A DNA stretch of 64,000 nucleotides, taken from Rapana venosa. Taxonomy: Eukaryota; Mollusca; Gastropoda; Neogastropoda; Muricidae. The translations under genes were made by a program, and so were the position numbers. The notes beneath the pieces were generated by a model. The model had not been told where the DNA came from. It ran no database searches and saw only the letters and a program-made list of their open reading frames with translations. Location of the stretch: the NCBI GenBank assembly GCA_028751875.1, contig CM054159.1, forward strand, positions 5,382,719-5,446,718, given 5' to 3'. Below are positions 1 to 10,759 of this stretch, piece after piece (positions within the stretch are counted from its first letter, which is position 1; the number at the start of each line of letters is the position of its first letter).

Positions 1-312
1 TACTGGTGAAATTGCACTTGCAAAACCTGCACTTAGTATGCATTTTTCATGTTTGAGCTTTTTTTCTTTTTTTAAATGGCGCATAATGGCATAAGTGATT
101 GTTGCTGCAACCATTTCCTCAGGACACATTACAATCATTGTGAAAAAGCAGAACTTCATATATAATCAGTATATTGTTGCCATTGGCAATCTCAAGACAA
201 AAGCTCTACACATAAACACATACCTTACAATTTTAACAATATGGAAGTCATAATCAAGTTTCCACTAGGCTATATGTAGAGGCCATACAATGCTCCATTT
301 TTTTTTCTCTGT
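1..312. other. no feature recognised
   Basis: AT-rich sequence with no convincing open frame, tRNA-like box or tandem repeat. It precedes the first copy of dispersed repeat R. Confidence 0.5.
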
Positions 313-615
313 AGGGATGCTGGGGGTCTGTCAGCATAAATAGCATCCCCACCTTCCGGAAATTCTGTGCTAGGATTTCCCTCTTTTCTATCCCTCTCTT
401 TGTTTCTGCTTTGTTCTTTTTTTTTCCTGTAAGTCTTTTGTCTGCCTTCTTGGTCCTTTCTCTTGCCTCTTTTCAGAAAGGTTTTTAAAGATAACAATGC
501 TCTCCTACGTGAAGTCGGATGCGCTGGATCTGACTTGTCAGGCGCTTAACGCCAGCGCAACGCATTTTCGCTAATATGACAGACAACAATAGTTGCTGTC
601 TGAGCTATCGACGAA
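313..615 (+). repeat. dispersed repeat R, copy 1
   Basis: The block starts near GGGATGCTGGGGGTCTGTCA, contains a CCCTCTTTTCTATCCCTCTC stretch and ends with a short hairpin (CAGACA...TGTCTG) followed by CGAAGAAG. The same order of blocks recurs at 11105-11401 and at 12659-13198, and inverted at 880-1037. A constant 3' end followed by GAA repeats is what a LINE or SINE 3' end would look like, but no coding sequence or Pol III box was recognised, so the class is open. Confidence 0.7.
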
Positions 616-879
616 GAATAATCGTTTTGAGACTGTGTTGATAGTGGGCTTATAGTCTTGTCTGTTATATATTGACCTATGTAAAATGTTCTTGTCAGCC
701 CAAACAGACAGTCTTTGTGTTTTCATTAGTACCCAGTGATACAATGTCCAGACCAAAGAATTGTCTGTGATAAAGTCGGTTAATTTTTTAAGCATAAATA
801 GGCACTCTAAAAACAAACCGAGTAACTGATTTATTGTAGGGTTTGGTTTTTTTTTAATTTTCATGGAAAAAAAGACACA
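616..879. other. spacer between inverted R copies
   Basis: Unique-looking AT-rich sequence separating the forward R copy from the inverted partial copy. No gene seen. Confidence 0.4.
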
Positions 880-1037
880 AGAATGGACCGAGAGGGCAGA
901 AAATAGGCAAGGACGGGGTACGAAGAAGAAAAAGAACAAGGTAGAAACAAAGAGAGGGATAGAAAAGAGGGAAATCCTAGCACAGAATTTCCAGAAGGTG
1001 GGAATGCTATTTATATGACAGGCTTTCGGCATCCTCA
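880..1037 (-). repeat. dispersed repeat R, partial inverted copy
   Basis: The reverse complement reproduces the 5' half of R (TAAATAGCATTCCCACCTTC, then the CCCTCTTTTCTATCCCTCTC block). It faces copy 1, so the two form an imperfect inverted pair with a spacer of about 265 bp. Confidence 0.65.
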
Positions 1038-1054
1038 CGGGGGAAATTTATTCT

Positions 1055-1440
1055 TTTTTTTATTTTGAGGATAATGAATAAGCGCTCATGAACTTGTTTA
1101 CATACAGTCCCCGTGTGCATACACTTTTGTAAAGTTTGTCATCAGTTCCCACCAGCCCGGCACACAGTGGCCTACTCTTCCGAATGGTGAACAGATTTAA
1201 TTTGTGCGCAACATATTCTGCGTGTGCTTGCACACAGGACCTCGGTTTATAGTCTCATCCAAAGGACTTTCGAAGGGAGTTGGGGGGGGGGGGGGAGGGG
1301 TCACCTCGGTTTAAAGTCTCATCCAGAGGATTTTAGGGGGAATGGAGTCGGCACTGAAGTTAACTCTAAGGGAAAAAATTACCTCGAACGGGCCTCGCGG
1401 TGGTGGCCCAAACACGGACTGGAACCCGTGCCTTAGGAAG
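1055..1440 (-). mobile_element. tRNA-derived SINE (type 1), minus strand
   Basis: Read on the minus strand this holds a B-box-like GGTTCCAGTCC (1416-1426), then the type-1 body (GGATGAGACTATAAACCGAGG, GTAGGCCA, TGTAAACAAG) and an ATCCTC-type 3' end at about 1055. The block around TCCTYTGGATGAGACT occurs twice in succession (about 1240-1275 and 1300-1335), an internal duplication. The A-box side of the tRNA head is incomplete. Confidence 0.7.
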
Positions 1441-1768
1441 AAAGGTGGCAGGATGGTTAAGACGTTTGCCTGCCAACAAGTAAACCGTGAGGTTGTGGGT
1501 TCGATTCCCAGCCTCGCCCTTTCTTCCCAGTTTGACAAAAAAATCGAACTGAATGTCAAAGTCTTTCGGATGAAACTATAAACCGACGCCCCGTGTGCGA
1601 ACGCATGCAGAACATCTTGAGCACACGTTAAATCCTGTTCCGCTTTTCGAAAGAGTAGGCCATTGTGTGCCGGTGTGAACAGATGACAAAATTTACAAAA
1701 CCGCATACACACGGAGACTGGATGTAAAAAAGCACATGAGTGCTTATTCCATTATCCTCGATATTTTT
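1441..1768 (+). mobile_element. tRNA-derived SINE (type 1), plus strand
   Basis: A tRNA-like head with A box TGGTTAAGACG (1454-1464) and B box GGTTCGATTCC (1498-1508) is followed by the type-1 body: CGGATGAAACTATAAACCGA, GCGAACGCATGCAGAACATC, GAGTAGGCCATTGTGTGCCG, AACCGCATACACACGG, GCACATGAGTGCTTATTCCA and ATCCTCGATAT. It lies head-to-head with the preceding minus-strand SINE. The boxes define a Pol III-type internal promoter by family knowledge; activity is not shown. Confidence 0.85.
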
Positions 1769-1832
1769 TTTAAAGTCATCTGAGCGCTTTGATTTGTTGC
1801 TTTACAAGATTCAGCGCTATATAAATTCCATA

Positions 1833-1895
<63 letters not shown>

Positions 1896-1926
1896 CATTA
1901 TTATTATTATCATTATTATTATTATT
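1769..1926 (+). mobile_element. LINE 3' tail fragment with (ATT)n
   Basis: GATTCAGCGCTATATAAATT followed by CCATAC and about 95 bp of ATT repeats. The same GATTCAGCGCTATATAAATT block ends LINE A at about 31190, so this is a 3'-end-only relic of that CR1-like family with its microsatellite tail. No coding part is present. Confidence 0.75.
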
Positions 1927-2107
1927 AGATCGCAAGCGCAAAGCTCTACCCACAAAGCTGTCCCGTCCAAATTTATCATTTTTTCCATTCTATTTATTCT
2001 TATTTTTACCTGTTTTCACTCTTGTATTTTGATGATAATAGAATAAGCACTCGTGTGGCGTTGTTGTGTTTTTTCCTTTACATTTTTTTCAAATTTTTAT
2101 TTGATTC

Positions 2108-2592
2108 TTTTATTTCGAGATAATGGAATAAGCACTCATGTGCTTTTTTTTCATCTAGTCCCCTTGTGTATGCAGTTTTGTAAATTTTTGTCAACCGTTC
2201 CCGCCGGCACACAATGGCCTACTCTTCCGAAAAGCGGAACGTTCAGTCCCTGTGTGCGTGCAGTTCAGTAGATCTTGTCATCCGTTCGAACTGACAAATG
2301 GCCTACTCTTCCGAAAGGTGGAACAGGTTTTAACGAGTGCGCAAGATGTTCTGCGTGCGTTCGCATACAGACCTTTGGTTTTTAGATAGTGTCATCAACA
2401 GGATTTTCGTGGGGGGGATGGGGGAGGAAGGGGGTAGAGGGAGAAGGGGGGGGGGGTGTCAGTGGAGTCGGTACTGATGTTAACTCCAGAAGAAGAAGAA
2501 AAAATCCCCTTGAACGGGTGCCTCTGTGGTGGCTCGAACCCCGGGACCGTCAGATGACAATGTGCAAGGCTCTGACCACTAGGCACTATCTG
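2108..2592 (-). mobile_element. tRNA-derived SINE (type 1), minus strand
   Basis: The minus strand shows a tRNA-like head (TAGTGGTCAGAGC region near 2568-2582; B box GGTTCGAGCC at 2531-2540), a G-rich spacer, and the type-1 body to the tail at about 2108 (CACATGAGTGCTTATTCCAT). The GTAGGCCA block is present twice (about 2215-2235 and 2298-2318), so this copy has an internal duplication. A second weaker tail-like ATGATAATAGAATAAGCACT lies at 2031. Confidence 0.75.
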
Positions 2593-2612
2593 TGTGTGTG
2601 TGAGAGTGTGTG

Positions 2613-2675
<63 letters not shown>

Positions 2676-2915
2676 GTGTGTGTGTGTGGTGCGTGCATGA
2701 GTGTGTGTGTGTCTGTGTGTATGTGTGTGTGTGAGAGTGTGTGTGAGTGTGTGTGTTTGTGCGTGTGTGTGTGTGTCTGAGTGTGTGTGTGTGAGAGAGA
2801 GAGTGTGTTGTATGTATGTGTGTGTGTTGTGTGTGTGAGTGTGTGTGTGTGCATGTGTAGTGTGTGTCTGAGTGTGTGTGTGAGAGAGAGAATGTGTGTG
2901 TGTGGTGTGTAGTGT

Positions 2916-2949
<34 letters not shown>

Positions 2950-3570
2950 TGTGTGTTTTATGTGTGTTGTGTGAGTGTGTGTATGTGTGTGTATGTGTGT
3001 TTGTATGTGTAAGTGTGAGCAGGACAGAGAGAGAGAGAGTGTGTGTGTGTATGTGTGTGTGTTTGTGTGTGTGTGTTGTGAGAGAGAGAGAGTGTGTGTG
3101 GTGTATGTGTGTGTGTATGTGTGTGTAGTGAGTGTGGTGATGTGGGTGTGCCGCGCGTGTGTGCGTACATGTATTATGTATATATGTGCATGCGTACGTA
3201 TGTGTGTGTGTGCGTGCGTGTGTGCGTGCGTGCGTGTGTGTGTATGTGTGTATATAAGTGTGTGTGGTGTCTGTGTGTCTGTATGTCTGTGTGTGATGGA
3301 AGGGGAGTGAGGGGGTTACGCACGCGTATGTGCATGCATTATATGTGTGTGTGCGTGCGTGTGTATATGTGCATGCGTGCGTGAGTGTGTGTGCATGCGT
3401 GTGTTTCTTATCTTTAACGTCTGTTCGCTATGAGGGATATTACACAACTGCACGTGAGTGCGCGCGCGCGTGCTCGCATGTGTGCGTGTGTATAAGGGGG
3501 TTGGGGGGTGATGGGCGTGCGCGTGTATGTGCGTGCGTGCATGCGCGCGTGCGTGTGCTTGTGTTTGGTA
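2593..3570. repeat. (TG)n compound microsatellite
   Basis: Nearly 1 kb of TG/TGTA/TGCG/GAGA repeats with a short non-repeat islet near 3405-3460. Long cysteine/valine or threonine/histidine frames here are repeat artefacts. Confidence 0.95.
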
Positions 3571-3861
3571 CTTTTAATACATTTAACAGTGTATATTGTA
3601 GAAATCTCAAGTTGAGAAGACACCCAAGCCATTCTGGTAGTATAAGAATAACTAACTACTTGCTATCCAAAGATGCACCCGCTTTTAAGGCGATATGTCA
3701 CAATATGGAGCCCAAATCAACTATCTGAAGGGAAAAAAACTAACAGCAAAGCATGCAAAGGTTTGTTTCTCTTTTTTCGTTCGTACATAAAGCAGTTTCT
3801 TTACTAACACAACAATCAATACACCTTTTCATATTAAGTAGCTTTATCATGGCAAAGTGGA
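3571..3861. other. no feature recognised
   Basis: Non-repetitive AT-rich sequence between the TG tract and the type-2 SINE. No gene or RNA signal supported. Confidence 0.4.
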
Positions 3862-4285
3862 TCGATGGTCTAGAGGTAACTCGCCTGCCTAGAAAGCGAA
3901 AAAGTCCGGGCTGGAAGTGTGCGGTGGTTTGATCCCCGTTTAGGCCCGAAACTGTTCCCCCATCCATTAGACCATGAGTGGTGGTGTGGGTGCTAGTCCT
4001 TCGCATGAGACGATAAACCGAGATCCCGTGTGTTACACATAATTATTCAGCGCACGTGAAAGAACCCACGGCAACAAGAGAGTTGTCCCTGGCAAAATTC
4101 TGTAGGGAAAAAGTCACTCTGGTAAGGAAACAAATACACACGCAGACAGGAAAACAAAAATATAATGGGTGGCGCTGCTCTTGTGGCGACGTACTTTTTC
4201 AGGGGAGAGCAACCCGAATTCATGCAGAGAAATCTGCTGTGACTTAAAATGATGTAAACAAACAATCACAATTACAATTACATAA
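3862..4285 (+). mobile_element. tRNA-derived SINE (type 2)
   Basis: A box TGGTCTAGAGG (3866-3876) and B box GGTTTGATCCC (3926-3936) form a tRNA-like head. The body differs from type 1: GACCATGAGTGGTG, GAGACGATAAACCGAGATCC, CACGTGAAAGAACCCACGGC, CCTGGCAAAATTCTGTAG, and a 3' AATTACAATTACATAA. A near-full inverted copy lies at 35982-36403. Both types share the GAGAC..ATAAACCGAG core, which suggests a related central domain with exchanged ends. Confidence 0.85.
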
Positions 4286-4799
4286 TAAAGCACTAACTAC
4301 AACACTTAACACAACACATCACAACGACAATTACAACACGGAACAGTAGTGCGAGATGTCTGCATCGTTCGCACGGGCTTTTAAATCGGGACACAAAAGT
4401 GAAAACAATAGAATAATCAGACATTAAAAAGTCACTGGGTGGGTGAGCGGTGGTTGCAGCGCATGTCAAAATGAACAAAGTCAACACTGATAGAATATTG
4501 CAGAGCTAAAGTTTCTTTCTCACAGAGCAAACTTAGCAGCTGCCAACGGATATTATCGGAGTCAGCACATCTGTTTAGACTAAGCAGCTTTATGGTTGCA
4601 AAGTGTGAGGTACTAAAACGTGGTGACAAAGTGTATCAAGGTAGTTTGTCGCAATCTGAACCTCAAGACATTCCTTGCCAAAGAAAAACCGAGTATTTAA
4701 AAAGTTATTTTGTTTTTCCGTTTAATACAAATTAACTTACCTGATGTCATCACGTTCAGAACATCTTTTTATTCTGAGTTATCTTTATCATTGCAAAAA
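4286..4799. other. no feature recognised
   Basis: Mixed-composition sequence with no supported gene. Confidence 0.4.
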
Positions 4800-4905
4800 T
4801 ATAGATGACAAACTTTAAAAAAACTGCATGCACACAGGTACTGGATGTAAAAACAAAGGCACTGTGTGCTTGTTCCATAATCCTCTGGAAAAAGATTAAA
4901 TAAAA
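4800..4905 (+). mobile_element. SINE type 1, 3' fragment
   Basis: ATAGATGACAAACTTTAAAA, CTGCATGCACACAGG, ACTGGATGTAAAAA and TTGTTCCATAATCCTC match the 3' third of type 1. The head is absent. It leads directly into a CA tract. Confidence 0.65.
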
Positions 4906-5026
4906 GAAAACACACACACACACGTACACACACAAGCGCGCGCACACACACATACACACGCGCGCGCGCGCGCGCACACACACACACACAGCCATCCCCC
5001 CCCCCACACACACACAACACGTACGT

Positions 5027-5092
<66 letters not shown>
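4906..5092. repeat. (CA)n compound microsatellite
   Basis: CA repeats with CG-rich and C-run interruptions. Confidence 0.95.
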
Positions 5093-5095
<3 letters not shown>

Positions 5096-5560
5096 TGAAT
5101 GCTTTGAACACTTTTTTTATATTGAAGAATTTATTTTACACAGTCGATCGCCATTTGAACAGTCATTCCCATCGTCATCTTGTTTACCCTCAGTTTGGGG
5201 GGCATAATAATAATCGTTTTCACATAAACAACGTCGTTCCAATCATAAATCGTTACCTCTCTAAAAAAAAAAAAATCTTCCTTTCGTTTCATTTTACAAT
5301 TGTTTATAGTCCAACCGACAATAAGGCCATATTATCAAGGCTGTCACTGTATTCAATTTCATGAAAAAAACGAATTTTCTTTTGAAACAACAGGGAAATA
5401 AAATTAAACAATGCTTCCAAAGCTGCAGAGTTCGTCACTAAAGGAATGAAGAATCTCCGAATGCTAATAGCAGAACACAAATTGTAGAGAAGTAGGAATA
5501 TAGAGACGAAGAAGCAGACGACAGGTCAGCAAGACAAACAGAAAGAGGCAGACAGATATA
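5093..5560. other. no feature recognised
   Basis: AT-rich non-repeat sequence; only short frames. Confidence 0.4.
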
Positions 5561-5865
5561 CAGGAAGGAAGGAAGGGAGGAAGGAAGGAAGAAAGGGAGG
5601 AGGAAGGGAGGGAGGGAGGGATGAAGGAAGGAAGGAAGGAAGGGAGGGAGGAAGGAAGAAGAAGGAAGGAAGGAGGGAGGAAGAGAAGGAGGAGGAGAGA
5701 AGGAAGGAACGGAGGGGGAGGAGGAAGGAAGGAAGGAAGAAGGAAGACGACGGCGAGGAAGGAAGGAAGGAGAAGGAAGGAAGGAAGGAAGGAAGGAATA
5801 GAGAGAGGCAGACAGACAGTCAGACAGTCAGACAGGCAGACAAACAGAGATAGAGAGAGAGATGT
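5561..5865. repeat. (GGAA)n purine tract ending in GACA repeats
   Basis: About 250 bp of GGAA/GGGA/GAAG variants followed by CAGACAGT/GACA repeats. Any frame here is compositional. Confidence 0.9.
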
Positions 5866-6240
5866 AGATTATTGCCATATTCTCTACCAAAAAAATACTT
5901 TAAATAAATGGAAGGTTACTGGTGTGATTCTTCAAATACAAACAACTCTTAAAAAAAACACGTTAACATACCATGTGCTTCATACCGTGTTACCTGATAT
6001 TCATACTCAATCATGCAAAATATGACACGTATGCAAACAACAGAGTAACAGAGAGAATCTCACGTTCCCGATCAGTATGAGCACTGTGTAACGAATTGCA
6101 AATGCCAGAAGACCACGTCAGAATAATTCAATATTGTTACAAATAATAACTGCTCTCATCTTTTTAAAATATGTTTTCAGATGCAACCTAGACATTATTC
6201 CCCCACCCCCACCCCCAAAAGAAAAAAAACCTCTCTCAAA
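5866..6240. other. no feature recognised
   Basis: Low-GC sequence without a supported gene or RNA. Confidence 0.4.
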
Positions 6241-6365
6241 ATATGAAGCATTATATCTTAACATCTGAACTATAAAATCATAAAATCTGAAGTATAAAAT
6301 CTTAAAATCTTGAAATAAAAATCTTAAAATCTGAAGCATAAAATCTTAAGGCCTGAAGAATTTTT
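6241..6365. repeat. short AT-rich minisatellite
   Basis: Five or six diverged copies of a unit of roughly 20 bp, of the form AAAATCTGAAGTATAAAATC. Confidence 0.7.
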
Positions 6366-6949
6366 CAAACAGCGTTATAGGGCTCTTACGCAATGAAGTA
6401 CGCAAAACGTTTTTTTTTTAAATGTTTTTAAGTTTGCAAAACTATGACCCGTGGTGGATTTTTCATCTTCTTTTTTCTTACTAGGATAAGCCCATCATCC
6501 TAAGAGGTTGCAGCAGAGGTACTGGTGTGGCACTATACTAATTATCTACACTGCCACTACGTGTGTGGTCCAGTGCTAGAAGCCTGCAGCTGACCATGTG
6601 CTCCATTTCTTCCAACACTGACCACCGACTTTCTGGCGGCTACGAAACAGTACCATTCAGCAATAAAACAAAAAAATAAAATAACCAGGAAAATGACCCG
6701 CAACACTGTCTTAAAGGTATCCACACACCCCAAAAAAAAATGCATAGATTGCATCAACGTCAACATCCTTTCGTTTAGAATACACCAAGTTTTTAAAACA
6801 TCAAACGATTTCCACTTGCAAATAAACCTTTGTAGTTTTGATACATGTTTGCTGTTTCAATTCTTAAAAAGACAAATTGATGATTTTTTTTAAAAACCAA
6901 GTCAGGCTATACTAATGCTCAAGCTCTCTACTTCACACATCATTTCAGA
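6366..6949. other. no feature recognised
   Basis: AT-rich sequence with scattered short frames on both strands, none with recognisable similarity. Confidence 0.4.
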
Positions 6950-7145
6950 TTACAGATAAGAATTTCCAGGTTACAAAGCAAGCACTTCCAGATGACACAA
7001 AACTATTTCCAGATTTTACCCCCCAAAAAAAGCATTTCCGGATTACAAAAAAGCATTTCCAAATTCCACAAACGTATTTCCAAATTGCTCATGAGCATTT
7101 TCATATTACAAATAAAGGGTTTCCAGATGACACCAAAAGCACTAC
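6950..7145. repeat. degenerate repeat of about 22 bp (TTTCCAGATTACA)
   Basis: About eight variants of AGCATTTCCAGATTACAAAA at a roughly 22-bp period, for example near 6967, 6999, 7032, 7050, 7072 and 7117. Strongly diverged, so an old array. Confidence 0.65.
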
Positions 7146-7902
7146 TAATGAAAATGTGTTTCAAATTGGTGTTTTTTTAATATGCCACAAAAATATGTAT
7201 GTGCAGAACTGGCATATTAGTAGACTACACTACAGAACATTGAGCTCATCCATTTCCCATCCCAGCATTTACAGTCTCTCTATCTCGTCGCCAGATCAAA
7301 ACAGTGCAGGTGACTCCTCGTAGGTTCTGAGAGAAATATGCAGTCAGAGTAACTTTTAAAAATATTTTTTAAAAACACGAGAGTAGAAAAGAAAGATGTA
7401 AGATAAGCAGAAAAGGTGAAAAATATAGGAAACAGTGATAAAAAGACAGTTTAGCACATGTACAGTCCCAGGAGATACTAACCACTCTGAGATGCATACA
7501 AAAACTACGAGCAATTTTGTACCTTGATGAAGCTATTGGTAAAATAGATGCCCGCAATAGAAAATAAAGCCTGTTTACCAAAATCTCCAAAGCGATAGAA
7601 TTCCAAACTGAAGACCAATCATTTTTTGAAGAATGCTACAGTAAAGGAAATAAAAGAGAGAATACTAATTTTTTTCATCAAGAAACTAAAGAAAATAGTA
7701 GACTTAACAAGCAAACGCAATGCAACATTGACAGAAAAAGCCACAGAAACACAACAACGACATCAGGTAAAACTTCTAACTGCTGAGAAGACGGGGAAGG
7801 AAGAAACGCACACGGGTGTGCCCAAATCTGTTGATGACCTACTACTTGGCCTTTCAAGCCCTAAGACCTACCACCATGGTCGTGCACACAGGAGAATGGT
7901 AT
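7146..7902. other. 3' flank of gene 0
   Basis: Sequence downstream (on the minus strand) of the gene 0 stop codon; presumably holds its 3' UTR. No canonical AATAAA was found on the minus strand. An ATTAAA variant lies near 7175, too weak to call. A plus-strand frame of 140 codons (7626-8048) overlaps the gene antisense and shows no domain. Confidence 0.35.
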
Positions 7903-8618
7903 TCAAAACAGAAGGCAAAAGAGAAGTAAACAAGCAACGGTCAAGAAAAAGGACACAATTCGGCACCACTGAGAACCGTAGAAAAACCAGTATATGCTCA
8001 GACCCACGATCACAGCAAAGAGAAAGAGAAGAGCCCTACATATGCTAGACCTGGTTTCCTCCGAATAGACAGACCATCTGAAGGAAAAGCCTTCCAGACT
8101 GGACTTCTGGTTTCTTGCCTCGCGTTCTTCAGGAGCGTCCTGCGCAGCCAATAGATGCTCTCTCTCGTTCTCGGAAACATCCTCCTCTAACACTCCCTCA
8201 GCAACCTCAGAAGAAGCAGAAGCCTCCCAGTCTGTAAGAATGGTGTCCCTCCATGGTCCAGTTGTCCTGTCACTCCCCTTCACAGCGACTGCTGATGTTG
8301 ATTGTGACGGTGGTGGTGGTGGTGGTGGTGGTGGTGGTGCTGAGGGTGAGGGTGAGGGTGGTGGTGGTGGTGGTGGTGGTGGTGGTGGAGGAGGAGGTGG
8401 TGGTGGTGGGTGCTCTCCAGAGCTGGTCTCGAGGCCGCTAAGGTCGCAGCTGTGTCTTCGTGAGGATGAAGAACGTGGAGCTGACTGTCCAGAGGCGTAG
8501 CTCCGGGAGAGGACGCTGACTGTGAGACACGTTCCTGTGAAGCAGCAGCAGCAGCAGCAGTAGTAGTAACGTGCAGGGCTGGGACTTGAGGAGGCTGGGT
8601 CTCACGCGCTGTACTTGG
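7903..8618 (-). CDS. gene 0 terminal exon, two-TM protein of unknown family (frameshifted)
   Basis: This is the last exon of a minus-strand gene; I do not recognise the family. The exon begins after a good acceptor (T-tract, GGCAG at 8619-8623) with CCA AGT in phase 0, matching the phase of the paralogues at 23225 and 39514. From there the frame gives a Pro/Thr/Ala/Ser-rich linker, then enters a (GGT)n tract (about 8306-8410) where it reads poly-His and stops at 8280. The C-terminal part lies in another frame in which the tract reads poly-Pro. It continues through an R-D-T-I-L-T motif shared with the paralogues, an acidic stretch and two hydrophobic helices (ALLFLFAVIVGLSIYWFF and IVSFFLTVACLLLFCLLF), and ends at TGA 7903. 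One net frameshift within the repeat is needed for a full product; it may be a consensus error, allelic length variation or real decay. The topology suggests a membrane hairpin anchored at the C-terminus, by inference only. Confidence 0.65.
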
Positions 8619-8767
8619 CTGCCAAAAAAAAAAGTTTCTTCTAATTTTCATCGCTTGGAGTATTTTCTGTTTTAGTTATTTTTTTCTAAGCTGTAATCCT
8701 AGAGCCGTTTTCAGCTGTGATTAAAGTGCAGTTTTAACGGGTAGTGGGCATGAATTGACAAGAGGTG

Positions 8768-8895
8768 CCGGTGGGAACAGATGACAATTTACAAAGCCGC
8801 ATACACACGGGGGCTGGATGTAAAAAAAGCACATAAGTGCTTATTCCACAATCCTCGATATAAAAGAATAAAAGAATATTAAAAAAATAACATAA
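8768..8895 (+). mobile_element. SINE type 1, 3' fragment in gene 0 intron
   Basis: GGGAACAGATGACAATTTAC, AAGCCGCATACACACGGGGG, CTGGATGTAAAAAAAGCACA and ATCCTCGATATAAAAGAATA match the type-1 3' end. The head is absent. Confidence 0.75.
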
Positions 8896-8965
8896 ATAAA
8901 GAGGTTTTGAAATGCTATTTGTACACAAGCTAAGGTTTATTTAATCAAAATCCTGAACTAGTTAT

Positions 8966-9190
<225 letters not shown>

Positions 9191-9379
9191 AGAACTCTGA
9201 AACTCTGAACTCTGATAGAGAGGGGGAGGGAGGGAAAATGAGAGAGTGAGGGAGAAAGAGGGAGAAAGAGAAGCAGATTCTTTGCAAATGTGGTTAACAT
9301 CGATCGAAAGCTCTGCATGTGATGATTATCTTTAACCAAAGCTGAAGACACAAACTGATAAGATTAATGTGTCCTCCAT

Positions 9380-10440
9380 AGCACAGCGATGCCCTGCACT
9401 ATGCTCTACTTCACTCCACTCCACACCAGTCCAATCCAGCTCATCCGAATCCATCTCATCCCACCCAATCTCACTCCACTATAGATCTATACAACTGACA
9501 CCACGCCAAACTATACCCACCTTATCACACAGCCCGGCACAACACACCACAGTGCGATAGCTACACAACACCAGCCCTTCCTATACCACAAACTCGTCCC
9601 ACACCACACCACACCACGCCACAACACTCCGCACCATACCACAACACTCCACACCACACAACACTCCACACCACACAACACTCCATACCATACCCACACA
9701 ACACTCCACACCACACCACAACACACCCACCATACCACAAACACCCACACACCACACAAACACTCCACACCATAACCACAACACTCCCACACCATACCAC
9801 ACACACACCCACACACCCATACCACAACACTCCACACCATACCACTAACACTCCACACCATACCACAACACTCCACACCAAACCACACAACCACTCCACA
9901 CCAACGACAACACACCACATCATACCACAACACTTCACACAACACAACACCACACCATACCCCAACACATCCACACCACACACACACACACCACTCCACA
10001 CCACACCAACACTCCACACCAACCACAACACTCCACACCACAACAACAACCACACCACCACCACAACACTCCACACCACAATACTCCACACCATACCACA
10101 AACACTCCATACCACACACACACACACCACACCACTCCACACCATATCACACAACACTCCACACAACACACATCCCACATCACACCCACTACACTAACAC
10201 TGCACAACACTACACTACACTACCTAAACTACACTACACAACACTACAATACACTGCACTACACTACACCGCACTACACTCACTACACTACACTGCACTA
10301 CACTACACGACACTACACTACACTTCACTCACTACACTACACTACACCACACCACATCACATCCACACACACACCACACCACACCACACTACCACTACAC
10401 ACCACTCAACCACTACACTACCCGACCCCTCACTACCCCT
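9380..10440. repeat. (CACACCACAACACTC)-type simple satellite
   Basis: About 1 kb of irregular CCACACCATACC / ACAACACTC units, passing into CACTACACTACA after 10200 and ending with a C-rich 40-bp direct repeat (CCACAATCCCTACCCAGCCC, twice). It fills most of the gene 0 intron. All long Val/Cys/Trp frames here are artefacts. Confidence 0.9.
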
Positions 10441-10531
10441 AAACCACAATCCCTACCCAGCCCCTCACTACCCCTATACCACAATCCCTACCCAGCCCCT
10501 CACGAAACCCCAACGCCACACCACTCCAGAC

Positions 10532-10712
10532 CTGACTGCTGAGGTCCTGCAAAGGGAAGAAGAACTCCTCTTCCCAGATGCCCTGCTGCTCCTCCTCCTC
10601 CTCCCCACCCCGCTGACGACCTCCAGAGGCACTCTTCTTCTCCTTCTTCTCCTTCTTCTTCTTTCGTCGGGGCTTCCATGACCTGAACATGGCTCTGGTC
10701 TTATGACTTCTT
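10532..10712 (-). CDS. gene 0 early exon (basic N-terminus)
   Basis: The minus-strand exon begins after acceptor TGCTTCACTTTCAG (ends 10713). It has an ATG at 10690-10688 and 53 codons to the donor CAG|GTCTGG at 10532/10531. The product starts MFRSWKPRRKKKK, is strongly basic for 20 residues, then acidic (E-rich, 30-42), and ends FFFPLQDLSSQ. The PLQDL end and the same donor recur in the U3 paralogue (59255), and both exons end in phase 0, matching the phase-0 acceptor at 8618. No in-frame stop lies between the acceptor and the ATG, so an upstream coding exon is also possible. The basic run could be a nuclear or nucleolar signal, by composition only. The intron to the terminal exon is about 1.9 kb. 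Confidence 0.6.
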
Positions 10713-10759
10713 CTGAAAGTGAAGCAAGACGTAAAAGGTAAAAGGTATAGGTGTCCCAT

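Noticed and set aside
1441..1520. Genuine tRNA gene
   Set aside because: A and B boxes are present, but the sequence continues into the SINE body and recurs with it; no sound acceptor stem.
7626..8048. Plus-strand 140-codon frame
   Set aside because: Lys/Thr-rich, no domain, partly antisense to the better-supported gene 0 terminal exon.
9511..10210. Minus-strand frames of 80-209 codons rich in Val, Cys, Trp and Gly
   Set aside because: Translation of the CCACACTC-type satellite in three frames at once.
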